Part shown: piece by piece, positions 47,300 through 60,831 of the stretch | Layout: every line of letters starts with the position of its first letter | Position numbering within the stretch: the stretch's first letter is position 1 | Notes under the pieces: generated by a model | The model's input: the letters and a program-made list of their open reading frames with translations, nothing else | Databases searched by the model: none | What the model was told of the DNA's origin: nothing | Made by a program: the position numbers and the translations under genes | Assembly (NCBI RefSeq): GCF_005239225.2 | Contig: NC_133300.1 | Span: 8,275,875-8,339,874, forward strand | From: Populus alba | Taxonomy: Eukaryota; Streptophyta; Magnoliopsida; Malpighiales; Salicaceae | Direction: 5' to 3' | Length of the DNA: 64,000 nucleotides

Positions 47300-50200
47300 C
47301 AGCCTTATAGGGGTTGTTTTCCGAGTCCCGGTAGGACTCGGAATATAAATTAATGGATAAACCACGTTCCTCTAGTCTAGCACTTGTAAGTCAAGCCACC
47401 TGATTTGATTTTAGCACTTTTTTTCTCCAAGAGCATTAGAAGAATAAATGAGAAAGAATGCTAAAACATGTGGAAAACCTACAGTATAAATGTTTTTGTT
47501 TATTGTAGATTATATTAGTGAATTGACAATTTTGATTTTCAAAAAACCTCTCAATAAATTGTTTTTTAAAAGGTAAAATGATACTTTTCTGTTGTTCATT
47601 TGTAATTTTTGAATTATAATGAGTTGTTTTGATTTTTCATTATTTTTTTTTGCAATAAAATAACTTTATTATCCTTAATAGCAAATTATCATTATACTAT
47701 GGTCTAGTATCCTTTTGGACATTCTAATTTTCAAAAGCTTGACTTGAGGGGTTAATTTGTAATTTCAGAGGGTTTTTTTTTTTTGTAAAAATGTTTGAGT
47801 CTTGAAAATAAAGTAGTATTTTTTAAAATAACAAAAAAACACCCATAAAAATTGTTAACGCGTGCGTTGCAAGCCTCAGCTCATCAACCGCTTTGTCATT
47901 TTTAGACGTTGTATATTACTAACTCTTGTGCTAAAAAATATTAGTCCACCGTGTCATTTGATTCATCATGACCTCCTCTTCCTTCTTGTACAATGCATAC
48001 AGTCGCCAAATCTCTACTGTATCACCGACATCTTTTTTTTTTTTTTTTCTTTCCTCCTAGAAATCCATGTCCGACCCTCCATATTTTCATATCAGCCCTT
48101 CAAGTTATTTTTATTTTGATTTTTTTCCTTATGTTTTGATTTCAATTTGTTTTATTTTAAATCATTTCTCAAATTTTGTTTTGTTTTCAATTGCATCCTC
48201 CTTTGATTTATTTTGTCTGTCAGATTTTGTCTTTAATCTTTTGATTTTTTTTAAGATGGTTTCTAAATTTATTTTTTTTCAATTTTACCCCTATATTTTT
48301 TTCCTTCATATTTGATGTTCATTCCTCTGTTTTTTTTTTGTTAGTTTTTTAATTTAGGATTTATTTTTTCAATTTCATCATTTAGCATTAAATTGGTTGA
48401 CAATTGAAATTCTTCATTAAACCTGGGATTTTTAATTTCACAAGTTGCAAATTTAGAATATCAACCTAGTTTTAGAAGATTCATCTAAATCAATTAATAT
48501 GGATTGAAACAATAAATTTATTGGTTTTCCTATAATGACTTTCATACTCATCCTCGTACAATTATTGTGGATTAACAATTTAATTGATCGAGGTTATTAT
48601 TATCTTTTTTTTTTTTTTTAGAACGTTAAGTTACTATAATGCCCATAAATGTAAAACAACACTTGATTTAGGTTTAAGAATTTTTTTTTAAAAAAACAAA
48701 TTCACTTTTAAAGCTTGACTTCAGGGATTTAATCTTAGGAGCAATTTAGTCTTTTACTTAAAATGGATAATAATTAAAAAAAAAACCTATTTTATTTCTT
48801 GATTACATCCATCAATAGTGAATTAGTTGATAAATAAATTTCATAAATGTTTTTTTTTTTCAGGATTATCATGGTTTTGAACAAATGTCTATTTTAGAAT
48901 TAATGCTCAAAATTGTGAGCATTTAATTTTTATCATATAATTAAGTAAAAAATATTTTTTTAAAAAAAAGTTATCAAACCCAATTAAGTTTGTGAACATA
49001 GTCGTGTGTCACTAAGGTCATATAATATGTCATAGTCTCAATACTTTTTTTTTTTTAAATAAATTCTTTCTTAGATTTTTTATACATTGATCATCCAGGT
49101 TTTCTTTGAACTTATTAAATCAACCAATTCACATCTAGATCTTGTATGGGTTTAATAATATCGCCAAACAATCTTTATGCTGTTAATGTTCTTTTTATGT
49201 TTTTTTTTTAAATTGATCCAACTAGTGCCAAAACTAGTATAACAACCCTAATTTTTGAGACAATGATAATTGTTTTCCATAAAAATATAACAACTAATTT
49301 TTGAGCCTTGAAACTTAGGAAAAAAAAGGTAATTTTTTCCTTTTACACATTCTAAAATATTCATATAAACACTACCGAATCTTTTACCAAAATTTAGTAG
49401 AGTTTCCTCTATATATATATATAGAACATTCCTAAGTTATTGACAATTACCTGTGCATTTTTATATCAACTTTTCAACTCTTTAATCCAATCATCATGGA
49501 TCATATCTCATAATTATTTCAACAACAATTTTACGTTTTTTTTCAAGTATGACATCTCTTTTAAGTATTAGAGAATAAATAAAACAACATTCGAACCATA
49601 ATAAAATAATAAACATTAACAACTTGAATAACTTGAGTTAGCTTTACATGTATAAGAAGATAAAAGCATTTAGATCACATGTTATAAATTCATAATCTAT
49701 TTATTTATAGACTCAAAAGATATAAGATGCCTTAATGTTTATCATCACTACCTATAGCTAAAAAGAAACTTATAGTATCGAGCTACTACTTTTAGAGTAT
49801 TGGAATTGAGCCTAAAAGAAACGATTAAAATTATAATATAACCAATTATCATCACAGTCGTTAAAAGTTTTCTAGCACAAAATTTAAGAATTTTATTGAT
49901 TTTCTATCTTTACATTCAATCATTTTCATACTTAAACTTATCAATTAATCCATTTAATCCTTGTTCTTACGAACAATCAGATTACAACCTTATAAGTGTT
50001 TATACTTCAATTATCTCACTTGGATGGAAATCCGTCTTTCCATTCCATTGCTTACATTTGTCAATCCATGTGTTGTGATTTCCATGTCATTATTTTCATT
50101 AATTATATCAATCCAAGTGTATAATTCTATAATTTTCAAACAACTTAAATAAGTATTTTAGTATAGCCCCATCATATCCCTAATTTACCATACAAATCCT

Positions 50201-51392
50201 TAAAATATAACTTAGATACAAATCATATCAGCTATTGTTTTATCCTCAACAATCATGTCAGTTTACCATCTTTTTTGTTTATTAAATATAACTCTAATGA
50301 TTAAAAAATCAAAGTCTAAGTTTTTAAGTTCTAAAAACTCAAATAAATTTGTTCATTCAAAAAACATGAAAACATATCTCATTAACTCTTATAGCATTGT
50401 TTATAACAACAAAACACATTTTAATTGCTCTAAAAACTTAAAATCAAATCAAAAAAACATTTGAGCTTCAATCCATTTTTTTGTGCATCATTACAAGTTA
50501 AAACTGCCTACGTAAGTAGAGGAATTAAAAAACACAAGGGATTAAATGTAAATTTTTTTAAAAAATAATGGAACTAAAGTGTATATTTACAAGCCTCTTG
50601 AACAACATACATGGGGAAAAGGATATTATTTTTTCTTCCATATCAATTTTGATCCTTGCTTTTTAAATTTTATTTTTTGCAATTTAAGGGGATTAAAAAC
50701 TCTAATAAATAGTGAAAAAATTCATGTAAAATTTAACTTAAGAGTCATTCATTCTAATTAATTTAAAAAATCCTGCTTGATGGTTCTCACGAAACGAAAC
50801 TTCTAGAGCTTCTCTTTATTTTCAAAAACATGAGGAAAAAAAATGAAGAGAATATTTCCCACGTGTTTAAATTAAAGCTTTCTGGGGAAATTAAGAAATC
50901 TGTAAATTGGAGATAAACCGATCTATGAATAAAACCCAGCCACACCACCATTAAAGAACCAAAAATAAAATAAAATAAAAAATTGAAGGATGAAAATATG
51001 GAAACCATTTCTAATGACAAGCAAATCCTACGGCTGTCATTAAATCAGCATAATGATCAATATTAATAAACATAATTTATCAGTTGCATGCTAGTCAATG
51101 AGACAAACCTCGCCGGAAAATCCCACCCCGGTCACCAGAAGGGCATTTTCGGGACAGTACAAATTAAAGAGAGAAGATGAAAAAAACAACAACAAAAATC
51201 TGGCTCGAACAAAAACACGACAGAAGAGAGATATCAAGATAAACAAACAACGTCATCGTATCATATGAGCTACAATCTAATTAATAGCATAATTAAGTAT
51301 GTTAATCTCTTCCATTACTTGTAAAGCTAATCACACTTTCAAAGCCCATCTGAAAAACCGCCTTTGAAGAACATCAAGAAACGATATATAGC
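47300..51392. other. long AT-rich intergenic stretch
   Basis: No gene recognised. 48030-48600 carries runs of T and units such as TTTCAATTTCATCATTTAGCATTAAATTGG that are relatives of the 56-57 kb array. The block 49240-49330 repeats AACCCTAATTTTTGAGAC and AACTAATTTTTGAGCC, possibly an LTR scrap. Confidence 0.45.
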
Positions 51393-51965
51393 TTATAAAC
51401 GGAGGGTAAGGTCAACATTTGCTGTGACGACATTAGGATCATCATCAGTTGCTGAAAGATCATTACCATAGCCAATATCACGTTCAAGAGAAGTAGTAGC
51501 TGCAGACCCACCATAAAGCATACCATACTGAGGAACCGAAACATAGACACCTGAGGAAGGCAATGGAAACTGGTAGTTCCTATTCATCATGGGGTCAAGA
51601 GCCTGAAGCTGGTGGTACTGGTTCAAAAATGGCACTGCAGGAGGACTGGTTATTGCTGGGTGGTTATGGTTAACAAATGATGAAGGTATCCTCAAAGAGG
51701 GGTCTGTTGAGATAGGAGAGTTGAGGGTTTTGTTGTTTCTGCGTTGAGCGGCTCTTTCACGCCTGTGGGCATTTTGATGGCCACCGAGAGCTTGAGAGGT
51801 ATAGAACCTGCGAGGACAGAAAAGGCATGGAAAGTGACGATAAGATGAGGGATATTGAGGTAGGTTTGTTGAGCTCTTTTTTGTGCGTGTTGAAGTAGAA
51901 GAAGAGGGGTACTGTTGGTACTGTTGATGGTTGAGGAAGTTGTGCATTAATGATGGGTCTGCCAT
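51393..51965 (-). CDS. C2H2 zinc-finger repressor with EAR motif, KNUCKLES-like
   Basis: Single-exon gene of 190 residues. One plant-type C2H2 finger: C47-x2-C50-x12-H63-x3-H67 with the QALGGH helix, followed by a basic stretch (RRERAAQRR) likely serving nuclear import. The C-terminus ends with the EAR repression motif DLTLRL, the last six residues. Such small proteins (KNUCKLES, ZFP families) bind DNA and recruit TOPLESS co-repressors; KNUCKLES ends stem-cell activity in flowers. I chose ATG 51965 (MADPS) because it begins the conserved part; the frame is open for 58 more codons upstream to 52139, and that part is low in conserved character. The exact ortholog is not certain. Confidence 0.85.
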   Translation of the reverse strand: MADPSLMHNFLNHQQYQQYPSSSTSTRTKKSSTNLPQYPSSYRHFPCLFCPRRFYTSQALGGHQNAHRRERAAQRRNNKTLNSPISTDPSLRIPSSFVNHNHPAITSPPAVPFLNQYHQLQALDPMMNRNYQFPLPSSGVYVSVPQYGMLYGGSAATTSLERDIGYGNDLSATDDDPNVVTANVDLTLRL

Positions 51966-52139
51966 TGTTTGTTCAGAGAGAAGAGAAGAGATTAGAGTGT
52001 GGGGGGGCAGCGAGGGAGAGAAGGAGGTGAGGTTTTCATGGGGTTTAAGGTTTTTGTTTGTATGTGTAGAGAGAACGGAGGGATATGATTGCTTGTGAAT
52101 AAATGGACGGAAACGCCCCCTCTTTGTTTTCTTATACAT

Positions 52140-55100
52140 GGGTGGTTTTCAGCATTTATTGGTTTTTTTTTTTTTTTTAATTAATTTTAATTTCGAAGAT
52201 GTTGGTGTTTTTAATCACATATCTTTATTCAATTAAGAAGATGTTTGTGAGTATAGTTTGATTATTTTTTAAAATATTTTTTATTTAAAATATATTAAAA
52301 TAATATTTTTTTATTTTTTAAAATAATATTTTTAATATTTATATATTAAAATGATCTAAAAACACTAAAAAAAAATATTAATTTTAAAAAAAAAAAAATT
52401 TAAATTTAATTTTTTTAAAAATATTTTTAAAACACAAAAACAAACAGAATCTAAAATTATAATTTTAATTATCCCATTATAATATTTTATATTCATTAAA
52501 TATTTATGATTTTTATACCCATCTTTATTAATGATTTTTATCCCATTATAAGTTAAGGGTGGTGCTTGTAAGTTGAATTTAAAGGAAAATATTTACTTTA
52601 AATTTTTTTTTTTTTAAAAAAAATAAATTTTAAAAAATAAAAAATATTATTTTAATATATTCCCAATCATAAAATACTTTAAAATATAATATTTATTACA
52701 CTCTTAAATAACCTTTAAATCTCAATTTCTTCTACTTGTCTTTATTATAAAGGGTATATCTCCATTGAAGATTCACGCTATTTCTTTAAATTCAATTTCC
52801 GTTAAATAAAATAAATAGATTATATAAAATTAAGTATTTTATATTTATTAAATTAATTTTTGTAAAAAGTAATCTTAGAAATTATTTTACATATAAATCT
52901 TAAAAATCATAAATATATTAAATTATAAATCATAAATCTTAAATCTTAAAAATCATAAATATATAAATTCGAGTATAAAGGTCATTATGATATTATATTG
53001 ACCACATAAATTGAGTAATTTTATCCGCCTCCACCTCTACTTCAATTAAAAAAAAAAGTTTCTCCATACCCTCTTTTATTAGAGGATATAGAGATGAACC
53101 TCGAAAAAATAATAACTTAAATTTCCGCATCATAATATATTATGGGAGTGGAAAAAACTCGAATAATTCAAGGAGTGATTTGAGCATGTGTTCGAGTAAA
53201 ACGGTCCAATGTCTCGCTAACATGCATGTATATGAGCATTGTCACATGCATGTATATCTAACAAAAAGAAGAAGCTAGGACTACTTTTAGCTCATTACTT
53301 CAGCTGGAGTGCTTCTAGGGCTTTCCTATGATACTAATAAAGAAAAATCATCTCTAGTTAATTAATGTACTATAGCTCAGGTAATGTCCACATTAGTCCA
53401 TATGGCCCATGCAAATTAGGGAAAAAAAAATATAAAAAAAAAAAATTAAGTAGCTAAACATGACATGGCACAAACTTATTTAAATAAATATGTTTTTTAA
53501 ATAGTTATTTTATTTGATAATGAATAAAGTATGGATATTATTAAACCTAACTTCAATCCAATCCAAGCCTAACTCAAAATGTCTATTTTTATTATATAAA
53601 TATGTATGTAAATATTTATTTTTATTTTTTGAATTAATCTAATAGAATATATATATATATATATATAATTACCTAAAAAATAATAAATAAGATATAAATA
53701 TAAAGAAACTTAACTTGTGGGCATCATTGTCATGCATACTTAAAAAAATAAAAAAATAATTATAGTTACACAACAAACTAAGAGACGAGGCTTTTATTGT
53801 TACTCGCATTTACTGTATTCCCTCTCTCATAAATGCATTATGGATTACTATATAATATATTTATAGTGTCATTTTAAATCTTCTTCAAGCACATAAAACA
53901 AGAGAGAGAGAATTTTTTACATATTTGATCGTTGTAATTTTCACTATATGCCCTCTCTAAATTTTTTATTTTTTTTATATTTGATCCTTGTAATTTTTAG
54001 TTTTCACATTCCAATCCTAAAACTTTTTTTTTTCATGTTTAAATCTCTAGATGTTGAGAAATGAGAGAAAAAGATACAAAAAATAATTAAAAAAAAAGAA
54101 ATATTTTGGTTGGCCACATTATGCTCACAAAACGATCAATTTTGGTATTAAAAGTTTTATCTTGTAGAAGGAAATTCAATAGGGATGGCTAAGCTTTTAA
54201 TCATGCCAAGAAAAGTACATAACAGCCCATAAAGTTTTTTATATTCAATTTAATTTTAAGTTTTGAGCTAGTTAAAAAGTATTTTGAGATTGAGAATGAG
54301 GTTATTGAGATTCATATAATGTTTATTAAGAGTTTTTTTTTTTAATATAAAAAGGGTTGAAATTTGAGTTTTGTGATTTAAATTGCTTAGACATTAATTT
54401 TTGAGCCATTAGAGGTGATCATAATTTGTTGTGATAGATGACATATTATTTGCTAGGGTACATGTTGACACACTGACTTTATCTTCTAGATCAATATGCA
54501 TCTAGGTAATCCTTTTTATTTTAATATTTTAAAATAGAATTCTTTTCAAATAAAATAATTACAATGATATTTCAAAAAAATCATATGATTATACAATACT
54601 TTTTAAATAATACTAGAGGTTTTAAAATCGTAATCTTAGAGTTTTTGAAATAATAATATTATCAATTGTTTCATAAATGATATTTATATATGAAATTAAT
54701 ATGCATAATGTTTTATGAAAAAATTCATCATGGATGTTCAATGAGAATGAATGTCTTCTTCTTCTTCTTTTTTTTCTTCTTCTTTTTTTCTATTTTTTTT
54801 TCTTTTATCATGAAGTGGTTTTTTATACAATTTTCTCAAATTAATTACTCCTATATTGTCACATATCACCATATAGATTATCAAAACATAATTTTGTTGC
54901 TTTTTTTATTTGAACTTGTTTTTCAAGTCATGATAAATCTTTATTAAAAAACACATATGATTAATAAAAAAATATATAGGTTATTTTCTACATAGATTTA
55001 TTAAATTAATTATTCTTTTTATTTTTTATATATTCATGTAAAAATTATAAAAGCATGTGTTTTAGATTGAAGCTTGCTTTTTTATTATGATATTTTTTTT

Positions 55101-56214
55101 TATTAAAAAAGACTTTTATTAAAAGAAACATGTTTTTACGAAATTAAAAGAAATGACATAAGAGTATGCTCTATTGCTCAATGAGCTGGAAAATACAAAC
55201 AAACAGTCTATATTTATATTAATTAGATGTGATGATATGAACAGTATAATAATATTATTTACTATTATGAGATTATATTTTTATACATTCTACGATGTAT
55301 GAAGCAGGTCAAGTCAGATAATATATATAAAAAAAGCTTGAGTATCCAGAAAAAAAGTTTTGAAACCTTATGTTTTGAGATATAAACACAATCTTTTTTC
55401 TTTTTCTTGTATAACTTCTACACTTTCTTATCATTCTTCCTCTCTATCTTCATAAAAAAATATTAATACCACATAAAAATATCCTATACTGACTTGATCT
55501 TCGAAGGATTTCTCACACCTTCAGGAATCTCTAAGGAACATTGTGCATATATTCATTAAAGAGAAGATTTCCAATCTTTAAAGGTATACATTAAAAAAAA
55601 AAGTTATTGCAGTATAGAAGTGAAAATCATAAAACATACTATAAATAATATACAATGATCTGAATAATTCATTCCAGAATATTCCTTTGATTGTTTTTAG
55701 CCTCGTCACTATGAAACAAGAAAATTTGTATTCCAATAAAGTTCAACAGCAAACCAGAACCAAGGTCTAACATTGTCAAAGGTGGAAGAAACAATTTGAA
55801 ATAAAAAAAATTCATCGAATATCAAAGGAACTCATGATCTCCAAAAAGGTAGCAGTTGTATTCGACCTTTCATGGGTATACATACGCAAGCGGCTCTCGA
55901 CAATTTGAGAATCATCATCACTGAGGCATCTTTTAAATTTGTGTCCCCTATACTTGTTCAATTTGTGAATTTCACCTAACAAATTTTGATGGGTTGGCCT
56001 CAAAATGTCGCCACAATGATATGCTACAAACTCAATAAATAATCAAGGATAAAAGTGGCTCAAAGAATATAAGAACAAATTGGAGAAATACTTGATCATA
56101 TAAAGATAAATTGAGTTATTAACTCCAAGCAACTTTTTTAAAGAATATATATTAAAAAAAAAAAAACTAAAAGAGAAAGGGTCTTTACTGGACCCTGTTT
56201 TTTTTTTTTTCAAT
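52140..56214. other. AT-rich intergenic DNA
   Basis: No gene recognised apart from the MITE-like repeat at 52240-52460. It holds (TA)n runs (53650-53670) and T/C-rich blocks (54755-54805). A minus-strand open stretch of 63 codons at 55812-56003 (RGHKFKRCLSDDDSQIVESR) has gene-like composition but no family I recognise. Confidence 0.45.
52240..52460 (-). repeat. AT-rich dispersed repeat (MITE-like), copy 3, reversed
   Basis: The reverse strand reads TTAGTGTTTTTAGATCATTT and then an A-rich arm in the same order as copy 1 (TTAGTGTTTTTAATTCATTT). Plus-strand ends are GTTTGTGAGTATAGTTTG and CAAACAGAATCT, which suggest short inverted tips GTTTG/CAAAC. Confidence 0.5.
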
Positions 56215-57690
56215 CAATACTTTTTTTTTTTCATTTAATATTATATTTATTTTTATTGAATTATCCAACTCTTATAACATGAATTGTGGGTTTGGTAGGT
56301 TAACCCGATTGACTCGGGGTTTTTTTTAATTAACCTTTTGTTTTTCATAATTTCATCCGTTAATATTGGGTTAAATCAATAATTTTTCTTTTAAAACCCT
56401 TTAATATTATATTTGTTTTTTATTAAGTTATCTCAATCTCAAGACACATATCACAGGTTTAGTAGGTTAATTCGATTGATTCGAGTTTTTTTTCTTAATT
56501 AACTTTTAGTTTTCCAACTTTATCGTTTTAATATTGGATTGATTGAAAATTAAGTTTCATAATTTATTTTGTTTTTTTATGAGATTATTATAGCTTCATG
56601 ACACATGAATATTGCTTAACGGGTTAACCCAAGTTCACTCCAGGTTTTTTGTGTCAATTTTTTAAATTGATATTTTTATTTAATTTCATCATTTAATATT
56701 GGATCGATTGGGGATTAAACTTTATAATTTATCTTGATTTGTTTTTTGGAGATATCTTAGTTTCATGATGAAAATCGAGGGTTTTGACATTTTAACATTG
56801 ATTGAATCAGGTTTTTTTTTTTTTTTTTTTATAAGAGGTTATCTTGGTCTCATAACTTAGGTCATGAATCCTTCAATATTGGATTTGCGTTTTACTAAAT
56901 TGTCCTCATCTCATAACCTAGGTTATGAGTTTGACGGGTTAACCTAATTGATTCAATTTTTTTTAATTGACTTTCTTTTTTGCAATTTTTATAATTTAAT
57001 ATTGTATTTGATTAGAAATTAGATTTCATGATTTGTTTTGGTTTGGTTTTTGTTAGGTTAACCTAACCTTATAACTCGAGAATAGTGATTAATGAGTTAA
57101 TCTTTGTTGACTTGACTCATTTTTTGTTATTTTTTAACTAAATTTTTTAGAAATTTCATCGTCCACCATTGAATTTGACAGGGTTGATTGAGAATTGAAC
57201 TTTATAATTTATTTTCAAATGATTTTTATGGGGTTATTCCTATCTCATGATTATATTCGCAGATCGACAAGTTAAACCTTGTTAAATTAGGTTGTATTTT
57301 TTTTCCTATGAAGTTATCTTAGTTTTATTATTTGGTAATGAGTTTGGCAGATTGACTTAATTTATTTTTAAGTATTTTTTTAATTGATATTTTTATCACA
57401 TCCTTCAACATTGAGTTGTTAGAAATTGGATTTTGTAACTTCTTTTGATTTGCTTTATATAAGGTTATCTTAGTCTTATGACCCGTGTAGTGGGTTTAAT
57501 AAGTTAACCTGAATCATTTTTTTAGGTTCTTTTTTTAATTGATTTCTTTTTTTAATTTCATCATTTAACATTAGGTTGATTGATAATAAAATTTTATAAT
57601 TTATTTTGATTTATATTCTATGAGGCTATTATAGTCTCATCTTGAATAATAGATTTGACATATTAACCTGGGTTGATTCAAGTCAATCCA
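56215..57690 (+). repeat. diverged tandem array, about 9 units of roughly 80-175 bp, mostly 150-165
   Basis: Each unit has the order: GGTTAACCCGATTGACTCGG-like start, a T run, AATTGATTTT or similar, TTTCATCATTTAATATTGGATTGATT-like, AATTTATTTTG-TT, TTATCTTAGTCTCATGACCC-like, then the next start. Starts are visible at about 56300, 56460, 56618, 56785, 56935, 57093, 57267, 57347, 57497 and 57657. Units are strongly diverged, so this is an old array. Similar single units are dispersed at about 17200-17580, 19830-19890, 39240-39310, 44530 and 48340. Confidence 0.75.
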
Positions 57691-58984
57691 ATACATTATT
57701 ATCTTAATATTAAAAAAATATATCATCTTAAATTTATTTAGTCAAATTATATTTTTAGTGATCATTCAAATTGCTTTTGAATTCACAAAGTCAATCAGGT
57801 CACATCAAGTCAACTATCACATGGTTTTTTTTTTTTCTACTACAAAAATATTAACAATGCTTGGATTTGGATTTTTACATTTTAAAAAAAAAATTTGATC
57901 TTACTTGTAACATTGTACCAGTCAAACATCTATTATAGTATAAGTTAGAATTCTTAAATTAAAATTAAAAAATTAAAAAATGTGACACAAGGACCTTTTG
58001 ATTTAAGTCCAAAATAATTTATAAGCATATACTTTATGACTTTTCTATGAAACAAATGCTAAAAAAATAAAAAATAAAAAACCTAAATCAATTTGCAAAA
58101 GTCATAGCAAACAAAACCGCAACTTAATTCATGTCCAATCTAAGAAAAACAGGCTTAAGGCAGGCTGTTATCTCGTGCACGTTTTGTTTTGCATCATTCT
58201 ATGTAGAGACACCATATCCTTTTAACTGAACCAAGACCTGGTCCTACAGGCCATTCACGACATTTTGTTGCAGGTGGTGGTAGTGGATGTATTCTTAGCT
58301 TGATCCATAGCATATCACCATGATAGGACCTGCCAAAGAGATACAGGAGCAGCAGGCTAAACCAGGCAGAAAAATCCTAGCACGTGCCTAGCTCTCTCAA
58401 GATAAGACTCTCAAGAAAAATCCCATCTTCATGATGATGCATCCAGCCCAAACCCACTTCAGTTGCTCAGTTAAAAGCAGATTACTGATGCTAGAATTAG
58501 AGATAACCCAAGGTTTGGAAAGGTCTAAAGGCTTAATTGTAGTTGTCACTCACAAGTGCTGGCTGATATTGCTTTTGAAATCACTGCACTCAATTTGTAC
58601 TCCCAAAATTTCATGACTCAACCTTTCATGAAGGGGCTTGGGATCAACCTCTTTCACATAGCAGTTGATCAAGTTTCAAGGAAGACAATAAGCATGAGCT
58701 GCAACAAATTACCTTCGTCTATGGAAAAGCAGATGCAAAACAGAAGTGCAAGGATATGTCAAAGACAGGTTCAATCCAGTTCAGTATGAACAATTAAAAA
58801 CAGATATATCTACTGATATGTGTAATTGACCAAGGGTGTGAGTTTCAGTTCAAACCATGTAACCTCATATGCCAATCTTCGATTACAAACAATTGCAGGA
58901 TATAACTGCACATTTAATGGCATACCATGAAAACATATGCTCATGAAAAATTGTTACGTGTGTTGAAAACACAGCTAGAGTTTG
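57691..58984. other. intergenic DNA left of SKL1
   Basis: AT-rich to about 58130, then ordinary composition. 58150-58984 probably includes the 3' UTR of the minus-strand SKL1 gene. No second gene recognised. Confidence 0.45.
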
Positions 58985-60831
58985 CTAAAAAGGTCTTGCT
59001 GCCTCTTCCATCATTTTCTTTACTCTTGTCAGTTTTTCTATCTCCTTGAGTACCTGAAAGTGTCAAACAGAAGGAAGAAACCTGACTTTTAGGGTACCAG
59101 TAGAACTAAGAAAATCTTCACAATGAAATGTTTTGCATCTTCACCTCCAATGCCAAGTCCTCCGTTGTTACCAAATCCAGTTCATCATAACCTAATTTGA
59201 CAGCTATATCTGCAAAAAACATGAAGCAATTAGAAACCATACAAAACCTGAATTCCTCTAGGACAAGCAAAGATAAATTGCGAGATATACTCTGGAGCGA
59301 AATTTTTGCATCAGCTGTAGCATAACCAGCTCTCAGCTCTTCATATGTAGCGACTACCTGCTCTAACACCTGGTGAGCAAATCTATCAGAAATTAGGAAT
59401 GCACGGGGATTCCCAAACGAATATGGTTTGACAATGAAAATCTTTCAAGCATGGAGCAGATCACTTAGGTTAAATAATTAATAAGCTGAGAATGAAGAAA
59501 AAACCTCTGAATGAGATTCTGATGCAGCAAGTTGAGTCTTGTCTTCAACCATCCCCCTTGCAACAATGTCTAAGGGTACATCAATCCATAGTGAGATCCC
59601 ATGTCTCAGAAGTCCTCTACAAAAAAAATCAAAGGACCTTTCAACTCGTATTAGTTACAAAATACTGTCCATTGGAATTTTGCACACAAGATTAAACACA
59701 AACCAGTACAATCAATGATCATGTTCATACAGGTTGGTTGAACTTTGAACTGCACCATCTCCAGCACATACCACGAGCCGACCCATAGATGTTAGCTGCT
59801 TCAATACTTCAGTCTGTTGCAAAATGAATTGTCGACGACGTTAAATTATAATCCTCAATAATACAACTACATAACACCCATTCTGAATGTTACTGTACCA
59901 ATATCGTGCCAGTCTCAAGAACAAACATAAGGAATTCGAATACAAGCCTAAAAAACATTCACCTCAGATTCGCGAAATCCCTTCTCATCTCTCTCCTTCA
60001 AAGATCTGACAGCAAATTCACCACCGGCAGCTTCCTCAACCAAACTATCACTGAAAACAGAATAATAATGTAACTACATGAGTAATTTGAACTATCAACC
60101 ACAGTGCAATTCCTTCAATTATCTTAACAACAAAAACACACCCATAATCCATACCTGTCAAAATAATAATATCTCAATGCATCCGCCAAAAGCTTACCCA
60201 AATTGGTTTTCAGAGGACCTCTCATTCCTCCACATCAAACGCAAACCATCCCATAATCACAATGTATCGTTAGACTAACTCTCCAAAAGAATTGATCAAT
60301 GTTAAAAACAAAAATAATTACTTACCTAAAAGGAAAATAGAAGTTCCCTTCAATTCAGGGGACAAATCAGCTGCTCTCTTCTGAAAATTTCACAGTTAAA
60401 AACACAATCATTTCAATTCTAACACAAACATAAAATACTCAAAAGGGTAGATAAAAAGTAAAGGAAAATCCACCTTCACTTGAAGAGAAGTGTCAGCACC
60501 AGCAACCTTTGTTGCTGTACACAAAAGCCTAACTCAATGAGAATAATTTGGAAAGACAAAAGACAACGAAAGAATGCAAGAACAACCAAAACCCAGTTCA
60601 CAAAACACGAAATAAAACATAATTCAATCACTCACTGGAAGTAGTGGTTTCATTGGGAAGAGAGCAAGTAGCGGTGAGAGACGTTGGCCGAGACACAAGA
60701 GGGAATTTAGAAAAACCAGAATGTGAATAAGGTCGAGGTCGAGGTCTAATTGTTGAAGACAAGGAGCTTAAGGAAAGATTGTGAATTGCTGCTGCTAATG
60801 TTGATGTTGCTGTTGCTTTCGTTATCTCCAT
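58985..60831 (-). CDS. SKL1: shikimate kinase-like protein 1, chloroplast
   Basis: SKL1 is a shikimate-kinase relative without that activity, needed for chloroplast development. Ten exons: 60831-60636, 60514-60474, 60380-60326, 60227-60155, 60050-59963, 59813-59731, 59616-59505, 59369-59291, 59209-59145, 59053-58985. All introns are GT-AG and phases match, giving 286 residues. The first 50-60 residues are rich in Ser, Thr and Arg with no acidic residues before the end, a plastid transit peptide. The P-loop of true shikimate kinases is degenerate: GMRGPLKT near residue 98 lacks the glycine before lysine. Further motifs: YYYFDSDSLVEEAAGG, VVCAGDGAVQSS, LWIDVPLDIVARG, and the ending VKKMMEEAARPF. 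Identity rests on these and total length close to Arabidopsis SKL1 (about 280). Confidence 0.9.
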
